A stretch of 64,000 nt of DNA from contig NC_088712.1 in NCBI RefSeq assembly GCF_963576615.1, positions 30,719,870 through 30,783,869 on the forward strand, given 5' to 3'. The notes beneath the pieces were generated by a model. It saw only the letters and a program-made list of their open reading frames with translations. It made no database searches and was not told the DNA's origin. This document shows, in pieces, positions 47,001 to 64,000 of the stretch (position 1 is the first letter of the stretch; each line of letters begins with the position of its first letter). The translations under genes and the position numbers were made by a program. This stretch comes from Watersipora subatra. Its lineage: Eukaryota; Bryozoa; Gymnolaemata; Cheilostomatida; Watersiporidae.

Positions 47001-49557
47001 ATTATACTATTAATTATTTCTATTGATAATATTAATACAGAAAATATATAGAGCTAATATGTAATATAATATTATAATGTTATTATACGCACAACAGGAC
47101 AATCAGTGAAAGTGGCAAATGACTAAAACGTGTTACATTATATACAAAAAATGGAATGTTACAGACCTTGGAGCCAGCCAAATGGACTCTAAATGCCATC
47201 GTATTTGAGTTGGAAGTAATTGGAGAGAACTATTTTGGCAGCGGCAGATCTCTTGGCATCAGCGCTCCGATAGTCACAGAAAAGACCATCACTAACAGGC
47301 TCCTCAATTATATGACATTTGAGACGTCGGGACCTGAGGCCGAGTTGAAGTTAATCAACATCGAGCATGCTCGTATTCAAGAGGTAGGATAATCCGTATT
47401 ACATCTGTTAACAGGTTTTTGGTACTGCAAAAATTTTATGCTAAAAATAAATATAAGAAATTGCAGTGAGGACAGATGTTGGGTAGAGAAGGTGTGCTTT
47501 TCATAGCCACAATGGCTATAATAAAGAGGTTATGGAATGATATGTTCACTTTAGCATGAAGTATGTATCAAACAGCATGTTGGGGTAGTTGAGAAAACCT
47601 CACCCGTTAACAGCAGTTTGGGGTCTCCTCTCTTAATAATATCATCATCCTGAGATGTTTCCAAAAATGAGTCCAGTCACAAACAAAAGGGGTAAAATAT
47701 TAAAACTTTATTGTCAAATGTTGGAGATACTGATATTGTTTTTATGGTCTGTCTGGATTATGGAGCTGCCAACGATAAGTTTTTTGAAATCTACTTTCAG
47801 CCCTTTCTGGCTTGTAACAGTAATATTATATATTGTGAGTGTATGAAATACACGTTACTAGCTCAAATTTGTTTTAATTTGAAAAATTTGTCCATTTTTA
47901 TCTATAAAAACTGTTTTATCTGCATAAATATATGTTATGTAGCAAAGTCTATTACATAACCTGAACACTCTAGATACAGCAGTTAAAAGCACAACATTTT
48001 TGGTCTTTCCTTAACTTGTTAAATACTTTTTTCTAAATTTAATAATTTCACTTTAATATTTTTTATGTGATTTTATTTGTTCAATTTTATTATATTTATT
48101 TATTTGTTATTGTCTTGGTCTAATTTAACTTGACCAGTAATAACAAAGGTAGTATCTATCTAACTATGTGATACAAATTTTCTAGCTTGTGAAGTTTGAG
48201 GATATTTCATTCGAACACCAAAATAATTTTCAACAAACCATGTTTGAAATGGTTTTAAATGTTGCAGTTTGGAAAATGTCAGTTAGGAGGTTGGTTAAAA
48301 TTAGAAATAAAATATAAAAAATATAAAAAACAATAAAGGTATAGCAATAATATTATATATTGTGCGTATATGAAATACACGTTACTAGCTGAAGTCATGT
48401 CAGACTATGGAATGTTACGCGGGATCTACGTCGATCTAGAGCAAAATAGAAAATGATCAGAAGAGATTTGACTTTCATGAATTGCTAAGAAGTGTAAATC
48501 ATAGAGTTGTACAATATTAATATTCATAGAACTGTACGATGGTTATCACACTATAAAAACTGATAGACAAAAATTCCATAAGAAAAAAAATCTTTGTTAC
48601 CTCAATTAGTATTTTCATTTTAAAAAGTGTTGGATTCAGCAATTACAAATCTTTTATTACTTTGATCCTATCTTCATTTCACTTACTGTGTTTTTTGCAA
48701 TTTCGGGTGAACAGTATCATAAGGCGTGGTCTCAACTCCATGGTCCTTGTCTGTATTTAACTAATATGTAAGCAAATATATAAAACAACAACGAAGACAA
48801 ACAGTGAGCTTAGTCAACTTTATTGGATAAAATATTCGCTTTTCTTACACAAAAACCTTATAGTTTTTGTCTAAATTAAACCGCTGAGCTAGTTTGGGTT
48901 CATTCCTGTTTCTCCTCACCGTTTTCTGAGTTACTCTCCCTGTCGGTTACGGTTTAACATTGACGACAGCTTTTTCGAAGGCGTTAATAATTGAGACAGG
49001 CTTTACCTTAGCCCGTGCATCTACAATTCACCCACGTATGGTGGCGTAGCTTACTCGCCGCTGCCTCTAAATTTAGACTGAGCTTCATAAGCATAAACTA
49101 CTGATGCCATTTAGTGGGTTTCTTAAACAAGTAAATAGCAATTCGCAGCACATCTCTGCCGTATCCCTAACATGTGCTAAAGACACGCAGTAAATTCCAG
49201 ATTTCGGTTGGCACACAGGACACGCCATAGTGAAAGGCACATAATCCATTCTTTAGAAAGTTTCAGGCATTCAAGTCGACCCGCCTGGTGCAAAAATATG
49301 GTATTTCATTTTCAGCTCAAATCTTCTGTCAGGAACTTATCTAGCAGCATATTTTTATCAGCAGAACTTCAACAATGAGATGTTAATATAATACTTGTTA
49401 ACAGAGAATGATGAGAATGGACAACTCCTCATATGTGGATTATGATGGAAACTTCACCTCGCATGCTCCAGAAACAGTACAAAAAATATTCAAAATAGAG
49501 AAGTCAAAAAACATTACGGAAAAGGAAGGTAAAGGAAGCGGCAAGCCAAGTACATAA
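38048..49557 (+). CDS. gene A: secreted protein of unrecognised family (six-exon model)
   Basis: Exons: 38048-38302, 43117-43267, 44484-44689, about 46595-46661 (uncertain), 47165-47383, 49405-49557. The start ATG lies 16 nt after an acceptor. Residues 1-22 form a signal peptide (hydrophobic LYLLLLNLAAFIGC, cleavage near TSA). Blocks: HMFTFGNGTVPVAEGPNPFA (41-60), FWKERFGLDGEEL, YQISPEVNERAY, DGGFQLFVTREDG, YPFQTNLVYSWLKI, IVFELEVIG, SAPIVTEKTITNRLLNY. No catalytic motif is obvious. The alternation of beta-like blocks suggests an extracellular beta-rich fold, which is inference. Exon 4 (DQAIEMINCAANAFLN...) has good splice sites but shifts the phase by one, so its 3' boundary or an extra exon is unresolved. 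The last exon reads to TAA at 49555 unless a GTAAAG donor at 49529 is used. Confidence 0.75.
38570..39289 (+). repeat. (CACT)n/(CTCT)n microsatellite tract in gene A intron 1
   Basis: About 720 bp of CACTCACTCTCT-type sequence with few interruptions. All three forward frames stay open over it, giving Ser/Leu/Thr/His-rich artefacts of 265-295 residues. It abuts directly on the fold-back element at 39290. Confidence 0.95.
39290..40376. mobile_element. fold-back element with about 345-bp arms (gene A intron 1)
   Basis: The left arm (39290 to about 39637) is the reverse complement of the right arm (about 40030-40376) at high identity. Termini are TTCCTTATACAGACCTATTA and its complement. Landmarks are ctatcaccatgactaccttt and gcagtttgcactatgtagtt. 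The central 390 bp are unrelated to the arms and have no gene. No target-site duplication was seen. The transcript of gene A would carry this as a long hairpin. Confidence 0.8.
41065..41480 (+). mobile_element. Helitron-like non-autonomous element (gene A intron 1)
   Basis: The left end TCTACATATATAAATGTCAG follows the TC-start rule. The right end reads gagcaacgctgggccttcat then CTAG followed by T. The interior has the CAGTTATAGC block and a tRNA-like gagaattgaactcggaacct segment found in other copies. There is no coding sequence. Confidence 0.6.
41577..41725 (+). repeat. irregular 25-30-bp tandem repeat of a CAGTCAAACCTCT motif
   Basis: Five or six copies of TACAGTCAAACCTCTACTTA-like units with TTTACAAA spacers. 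The motif looks like a pogo-type terminal repeat. A single related tacaatcaaacctctcaaca lies at about 25755. Confidence 0.6.
43461..44070. repeat. long palindrome, about 280-bp arms and 46-nt loop (gene A intron 2)
   Basis: 43461-43740 and 43787-44070 are inverted copies with few differences. Landmarks are ctagcctatgagtgaaataa, aactatatattgtctaattc and tatgacacagtgtctgctag with their complements. The loop 43741-43786 is AT-rich. The left edge cgctgagtgatgg matches the right edge ccatcactg...ctcagcg. No transposase or target duplication was identified. It lies inside the gene A transcript. Confidence 0.85.
45330..45515 (+). repeat. second copy of the 24140-24350 dispersed repeat
   Basis: Landmarks ttaatgctgaaaaactaaat, gatatttgctgtctaaaata and atctccaatctgcctgacca match 24180-24260. 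Parts of the segment could be translated, but the two copies differ by stops. It lies in gene A intron 3. Confidence 0.5.
45894..46199 (+). repeat. 50-bp tandem repeat, six copies (gene A intron 3)
   Basis: The unit reads GGAATTTATTAACATCACTC, then TTATTATAGTAAATATTATT, then CCTCAACCTT. The last copy is degenerate. Confidence 0.92.
46197..46290 (+). mobile_element. tRNA-like SINE head
   Basis: An A-box-like GTGGTACAAGTAG and, about 35 bases on, a B-box-like CGAGTTTAAGACC. A poor copy without a clear tail. Confidence 0.4.
46715..47060. repeat. AT-only low-complexity tract (gene A intron 4)
   Basis: TATATA and TAATATTA runs of about 350 bp with many small palindromes. They form no defined element. 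Confidence 0.8.
47660..48400 (+). repeat. pair of direct repeats in gene A intron 5
   Basis: About 40 bp around taatattatatattgtgagt and gaaatacacgttactagct at 47821-47862 recur at 48347-48387, about 525 bp apart. The intervening sequence is AT-rich without a gene. The plus-strand frames at 47655 and 47711 have no splice or family support. Confidence 0.5.
48805..49290 (-). other. GC-richer segment, possible retroelement or transcript end
   Basis: Base composition rises compared with the flanks. On the minus strand the segment ends near an AATAAAGTTGACTAAG (complement of 48809-48824), which could be a polyadenylation signal. A TATATAAAAC-like stretch lies close by. The minus strand also has a short GVSCVPT-like frame. 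A solo LTR or a decayed gene end would fit, but I could not define terminal TG...CA or a target duplication. Confidence 0.25.
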
Positions 49558-50809
49558 GTACAAATGCATACAGTGATGTGCGCTATCATATCAGGATATC
49601 TAACATAATGGTGTTTATATAGTTATGGATCCTTAACATATAGCTATGGATCCTTAACATATAGCTATGGATCTACATCAACTTCTGTTGTCCTTTGTTG
49701 TTTATTTCATTTTTTTTAAATTAAGCCAGTGTTAATGTTCATAAAGTTCACTTAAGACTATCTGAACACGTTAATATTTTGCTCGCTTCAGCTCTTTAAT
49801 ATTTTGCACTTTGCAGCTCTTTAATATTTTGCACTTTGTAGCACACTTAGAATATGATTGGTTGATAAGCTAGTTTCAATGGTTGGTATATACTAGCTTT
49901 TAGGATATAATATTTTTATATAATTTTTAATGAAGTGTTCCATTATATTTATGTTATTTTTAGCATTTTAAACACTTTGCTGTGCTAAATAATATAATAC
50001 AATTTTTGTTAATGCATCAGAAGAAAATACAAGGTTATCACATACATATACATCAGATATTCCTTCACTCAGTCGAGATCTGCAAGCGTTAAAACAAATA
50101 GAATGGAATAGCTACAAGATCTCAACTGCTTGTTAACTGATAAACCAGATGGCATTTACTTCTAACGATATGATCTCATATATATCTTGGTTACTACAAC
50201 CTGATAAGATTTATTTTTCTGGGTCAGTCTGCAAGCCATCTGTCAGTTAGATTGTCGCTGAGTGAATGTCCAACAACCGGGCCGCCCACGTGAGATATTG
50301 AAACTGGTGCATTCCAATGATCTTTGTTTTATAAGACAGTTTTTCTGATTAATTTACAAATAAAGATTGTTTTTTTCAAGGGATTATTTTATTATATAAA
50401 TATAATATTATGTATATAATATTATACACACTATTATACTATTAGATGAATATAATATTATATATGATATTATAATATTAGGAATAGACAATATTATGTA
50501 TCATATTATATATATAACGTTTTATAATATCATATACATAATATTATATATGTAATATTATATTTATATAATGCTATATATAATGTTATGCATAATATTA
50601 TATATATAATGTTATATATCTAAGCATGTATAATGCCATATGAAAATCGTATAGCTGGTATTAAAATATAACGTAGAAATCTACCATGATATATTACAGA
50701 ATGTCAACTATGATATTTCCCATAATACTTGTTATAATATATTATTGAGCATTTACTATAATGTATCATACGACAAATATAAATATGAGTGTATTGTATG
50801 AAAACTATT
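49558..50809. other. intergenic region between convergent genes A and B
   Basis: The interval holds a 21-bp repeat (atagctatggatccttaaca, about 2.5 copies, 49619-49672) and a TATAAT-rich tract at 50390-50760. No clear AATAAA lies close to either stop codon. The two genes end tail to tail only 1.25 kb apart. Confidence 0.6.
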
Positions 50810-59780
<8,971 letters not shown>

Positions 59781-59939
59781 CTTCTGACTGCAAATATACT
59801 AGATTTGTATTTTTCCATTTTCTGTGTTTTATGGCAAACTATCATGGCTGCTGAGTTTTTTTAAAGATTTAAAAAATGCTCTTTAGTTGGAGTTGTTTGT
59901 CCTGGTAGCTTATGTTCCTTCATCACTGATTCTGTTATT

Positions 59940-60305
59940 AATTACCTACTGTTAACTCCTTGCTGTTAACTCGCTGCTGTTAACTCTTTGCTGTTAATTC
60001 CATGCTGTTAACTCCCTGCTGTTAACTCTCTGCTGTTAACTCCCTGTTTTTAACTCTCTGTTGTTAACTCTCTGCTGTTAACTCCCTGCTGTTACCTCAC
60101 TGCTGTTAACTACCTGCTGTTAACTACCTGCTGTTAAATTCTGGTTGTTAACTACCTGTTGTTAACTCCTTGCTGTTAACTTTCTGCTGTTAACTCCCCA
60201 CTGTTAATTCTCCGCTGTTAACTCACTGTTGTTAATTCCCTACTGTTAACTACCTGCTGTTAACACCTTGCTGTTAGCTTTCTGCTGTTAACATTTTGCT
60301 GTTAA
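59940..60305 (+). repeat. 14-bp minisatellite, about 25 copies
   Basis: The unit is GTTAACTCCCTGCT with variants in the CTCCCTG part. It lies about 160 bp upstream of the gene B start codon. GTTAAC palindromes recur every unit. Confidence 0.93.
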
Positions 60306-60850
60306 GAAGTATCTTTTTTATTGAAACACAAAATTTCAGGTCAAATGAAATACCAGTTTTTTGTAACTGACTCAAATTTAAACACATATTTAACACTAAC
60401 ACTAACATATTTAACACTAACACTAACATATTTAACACTAACTTGATAAACAACTACAGTTTTTATCAGTCATTTTATGATGTACAAAAGCAATTGGGTT
60501 GTTTATTGTTTACAGCAGTTGACCAATAAATAACAGCATTCGAACCTTACATTGAAAATGATTGTACATAAATTGATTGTCAACTTTTTCAGTTATTCGA
60601 CTGAACAAAGCTAAAAAATAAAGACTTAGGACTACCATTTCTTCCATCTACCAAATAATTTTTAATAAGAAATAGCGTATTCCGGTGATGTGTGGGCAAA
60701 GTTTGTGGTTAAAATCTCATGTTAGTTTTACAGTAGGCCTACAGCTATGCACACGCTGTTAGCAAAAGATCTTCACTCCAAAAGTACAGCATGACTGGCA
60801 GAGGCATATACAAACTCATACCATTCTAGTTGTATCGTAGCATATACATT
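60306..60850. other. sequence upstream of gene B, no recognised feature
   Basis: A short run aacatatttaacactaacacta (about three units) occurs at 60383-60440. No promoter element could be assigned. Confidence 0.4.
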
Positions 60851-60851
60851 A

Positions 60852-61240
60852 CTAGCTGTGCTACCCGGCGTTGCCCGGGTAATAAAAAAGTCTGGACAGA
60901 AATTTGATTTGTATTTAACATATAACAACATTTACTATTCTAACTTTCAAACTACATACCACGGGAGAAGTGTTTTGTGTAGTTTAAATAAATTAAGAGA
61001 AAAATGAAAACAACTGTAAAGGTTTTAAAACTTTGTCAAACAACTGTAACTTTCAAGCTGTTAGCCTGTCACATTGCCAATGAAAAATTGCAGTAAGCTG
61101 CTAAGCTTCTAATGACGGTACTCCATGACATTGCATCAGCATTGTTGTCCAGCTGCCGTTGTTCTAATAATAGCTATAGCCAGAATGCAGACATACATAC
61201 GACATACACACGGACATACTTTGAGAAATATGTAATATAT
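60852..61240 (-). mobile_element. Helitron-like element, best-preserved 3' end
   Basis: On the minus strand the 3' end reads CCCGGGCAACGCCGGG, a 5-bp-stem GC hairpin, then TAGCACAG and CTAG (complement of 60852-60855) followed by the T target base. The 5' end is near 61230, with TCTATATATTACATATTTCT fitting the TC start. It is about 390 bp with no coding sequence. CTRR end, subterminal hairpin and A-T target are the standard Helitron features. Confidence 0.7.
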
Positions 61241-61609
61241 AGATATATAGATATAGATATATAGATATATAGATATAGATAACTTAATATCAGCATTTAT
61301 AGCTTTAATTTAAGAAACTAATCATTCCAGAAATTTTTATTCAATGAGACAGAAATGAGGTGAATAGCAAATGAATTCTGACGACTCTCATGTAGCCGAC
61401 ATATAATGCTGTCGACAAAAACAGCGTAAGAGACATTTTGGTTGTCTTGAGCATAAAGTTATCATCAATGATTTTCACTAGATGAGATGAACATGCTGTA
61501 GATATAGTGAGTGTTTATGCCAGGCATAGTAGGAGTCACAACAGGTACTTGAGTAGAGAAGACAACTTCAATCAGAAAGCTGTGATTGAAGTTACACACT
61601 TGTGATCAG

Positions 61610-61745
61610 ACAAAAGGTCGGACAGGCTTTATGAAAGTCAATGTGCTGACACCAGAGTGCTCAAATCGCAAATGTGATGAGCTTTGCACTAAGGTTAATA
61701 GTGTCGCACCTCTCACAGAGTGCTAAAACAAACCGAAGTAAGGCA
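61610..61745 (-). repeat. inverted copy of the 56080-56210 repeat
   Basis: The reverse complement matches 56085-56205 with small differences. Sequence to either side is unrelated, and no hammerhead is present here. Confidence 0.65.
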
Positions 61746-61784
61746 GCAAATACATATAAAATAAGTATATATTTATATAACTAT

Positions 61785-62085
61785 ATGCAAGCCGCATGCC
61801 CGGCATTGCACAGGTATTAAAGACAGCTTATAAACAGTGGCAGGTAATGTAGTTGTCATTGGCTGATTTGAGTAAGCTAGTATACATATTGCTATACTTA
61901 CTAATAAGAGCCATGAGAGCAAGCTTGAGTGACATTGCGGTAACACAGAGTCGCTATGCGTATTTTAAGCCAGTTAATGACTATCTACCTAATCATATAT
62001 AAGGGGTTAGCATGTTGCCGTGTAAGGGGGAGGTTCCAAGATCAAATCCAGTACTGTACGGATTTTTTATTGCTAGATTTTAATA
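61785..62085 (-). mobile_element. Helitron-like element, degenerate copy
   Basis: The hairpin region atgcccggcattgcacaggt lies near the left edge; the terminal CTAG is degenerate. The interior shares aacagtggcaggtaatgtag with 32695 and 13560. A tRNA-like block with B-box-like aggttccaagatcaaatcc lies at about 62030. Confidence 0.5.
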
Positions 62086-62314
62086 ACTGTAAGTCGACAC
62101 AGGGTTTATTAAAAAGACAGACACTGAGGTTTGTTTATATACCTATAAAATATATTAAGCAAAACCTTTATGCGTAGCATTTCGCACAAATAATAATAAA
62201 CTTTTATCCACAGAGGCACTAAGCACAACTTTTAGCTTAAAACTATATACCATATAAACCATATAAACCATATATCATATACCATGGTAAATGTAATGTT
62301 TATCACAGACTTCG

Positions 62315-62705
62315 AAGTAGAATGACTGCGTTAAACAAGGAACTACTATTAGCATGATACAGTTATTAATTATTTCTATGGTAATGCTTTTAAAGTTATA
62401 ACGAAAAGACCGAAAAGCTTTAGAGTTGAAATACGGACTTTGATACGAACAGAAACAACGAAAGATTTCATGGTAACCGAGTGATGTAACCGAGTCATTA
62501 TTAGTACGATTTTATGGACACCTTCCTACCGACCATTTGCTATGATGGGTTCGTAAAGATCAACAAATGTCAAAGTGACGATCAAATGAAGGTGGCGTTC
62601 ATTGAAGGGTAGAGCTCTATTTTTTTACCCTTTTGCTATAGTGGCTGTCAAATAAAGGTGGCCTTCAAATAATAAAGGAGGTGTTTAATTAGAAGTTTTA
62701 TGGTA
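62315..62705 (+). mobile_element. 3' part of an ACCGTAAAACC family element
   Basis: 62320-62530 matches 30260-30480, and the end (ggttcgtaaagatcaac, gtcaaataaaggtgg, gttttatggtaat) matches 30480-30617. The 5' half is missing. Confidence 0.6.
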
Positions 62706-63129
62706 ATTATAATATAATAGTTAATATATATAATAATATATATTGTTATATATTATATACACGTATAATAATATCTAGCGGTTGTTTGTACAACACTGGC
62801 TTTTAAAAACACGCACAGCCTCTGCTTGCGGTAAGCTAAGCAGACATAAAACTCTATCTTCGAGGAGTTGCTCTCCCATATCCAAGCACTAGTATACTAT
62901 AGTACAAGGGGATGATTGCAAATGCACAGAGTGACATTATGGTAAAAATAACAGGGTTCTTTCTAATAAAAACAACGGGTTACATCATCTGTAATTCATC
63001 TGACCTTCATTTGACCTCCGCTAACTCAATTCTGACAGACCAGTAATCTATGGCATCACTGTAAGGGGTCTGCCAAAAAATTAATAAAAAAGTTAAAATT
63101 ATTATTCGAAATTAATAAAAAGATTTTTT
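62706..63129. other. no recognised feature
   Basis: AT-rich sequence with a TATAATA run at about 62710-62770. Confidence 0.45.
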
Positions 63130-63222
63130 GAAACCGAGTCACGTAAGAGTGACTCGGTTTCACTATGCCCCACTCACGGGAATTATGCCCCACTCACGGG
63201 AGGGGAGTGGGGCATAATTCCC
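63130..63222. repeat. two adjacent perfect hairpins
   Basis: Hairpin 1: GAAACCGAGTCAC (63130-63142) with its complement at 63149-63161, 13 bp and 6-nt loop. Hairpin 2: GGGAATTATGCCCCACTC (63178-63195) with its complement at 63205-63222, 18 bp and 9-nt loop. The TATGCCCCACTCACGGGA stretch also occurs twice in tandem. The first hairpin followed by sequence resembles a terminator in shape, but nothing supports that role in an animal genome. Confidence 0.85.
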
Positions 63223-64000
63223 ACTTCTGTTAGGATACTCCGCAAGTAAGAATATGCAACTTTTTAAATGTTTAAGTTGAAATATCAAATGATGAAGTCA
63301 CTAAATATACTACTACATGGCTGCAAAGGGCTTACCATGATTTCTACCGGCCTATAAAACAGTTCATACTATACCTCAAGAAGAGATCAATGTAGGAATG
63401 TAGATGCTGTTACAGTTACTCCTGCGTTTCTAGGTCGAGTTTGTGAGTTCAAATGGAGGTTCTGTACTCTCATTTTCCTTTATATATTTCCTCCTCTAGC
63501 TTTCCTTGTACGAGTTCTATTAGCCTTGGTTTCTCAACCAGGAAAATCTAAAGGCAACTTTGGCTCGAGATCCAATATAATTAATCAATGGCTTAGATAT
63601 TCTCTCAGGTGCATAATTATTGACTAGTAACAGCACCGGTTACGAGATCAAGTTGGCCCGATGCATTCAGCTAAACAAGCCCTGTTGGGTTGATCCGGTC
63701 CTGTCCGGTCTTTTGGCACCAAACAAGCATAAATCAGGATTTGGGAGGACTAGATGACCTCAATTCTGGTGCAAATACCTACAGAAAGAGTTTACTTTAC
63801 AGAAGAAAACAATTTATCCTACAGAAGGAAAGCATATCATCTAACGAATAGGTATGCATGAAGATGGCAGAAAGTTGCTGAAACTAACATCTAAAGATAC
63901 ATTTAGCTGAGAGACAGCCACTTCTGGTGCGTCAGATCAGTTGGCCATTGAGAAACCTTTGAAATAATTAAGATAGAGATTAACGCTAAATAAGAGACAT
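63223..64000. other. no recognised gene
   Basis: A tRNA-like gtcgagtttgtgagttcaaa (B-box-like) lies near 63432-63451, perhaps a SINE remnant. Nothing else could be supported. Confidence 0.4.

Noticed and set aside
48805..49290. Solo LTR
   Set aside because: Terminal TG...CA and a target duplication could not be found; left as an unassigned segment.

Overview
This is a stretch of an AT-rich, intron-containing animal nuclear genome. The evidence is multi-exon genes with GT-AG introns, tRNA-derived SINEs, mariner-, pogo- and Helitron-like elements, hammerhead ribozymes and a very high minisatellite load. The gene and repeat content fits a spiralian marine invertebrate (mollusc, bryozoan or similar), but the sequence alone does not fix the species. 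No bacterial-style operons, CRISPR arrays, rRNA or intact tRNA genes were seen.

Three gene models have good exon support. (1) An eight-exon plus-strand gene (14657-23015, about 359 aa) encodes an LRAT/NlpC-P60-type thiol acyltransferase domain with His, His and NCEHF-Cys, followed by a hydrophobic glycine-zipper segment. (2) A plus-strand gene A (38048-49557) and (3) a minus-strand gene B (59780-50810) are convergent paralogues. Both encode a signal-peptide protein of a family I do not recognise, and they share exon lengths, intron phases and sequence blocks (an FGNGTVPVA...NPFANNAL block, NERAY, DGGFQL, and IVFEL/IIFEL through TITNRLLNY). They look like an inverted gene duplication.

Layout. 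1-14300 is gene-poor and packed with mobile elements and minisatellites: a fold-back element at 5041-5957, a pogo-like element at 6111-6862, two CAGT-ended elements, a fold-back at 12394-13225, a Helitron-like element and arrays of 54-, 33- and 27-bp units. 14657-23920 is the LRAT gene; its introns hold a 1-kb polypyrimidine tract, several minisatellites and a mariner derivative with two inverted 5' ends. 24000-38000 is again repeats: 11-, 17- and 16-bp arrays, a 1.34-kb terminal-inverted-repeat element, SINEs and Helitron-like copies. 38000-59800 holds genes A and B with large introns full of palindromes. Intron 2 of gene B carries a perfect 119-bp palindrome holding two head-to-head hammerhead ribozymes, a retrotransposon endonuclease fragment, and a third, different hammerhead. 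59800-64000 is repeats.

The most unusual material is the ribozyme cluster at 54600-56320, the convergent gene pair of unknown function, and the density of long inverted repeats (at least seven in 64 kb). Two unrelated transposon families appear to have independently acquired a second, inverted copy of their 5' end. All calls were made by eye; identities and copy numbers are hand counts.
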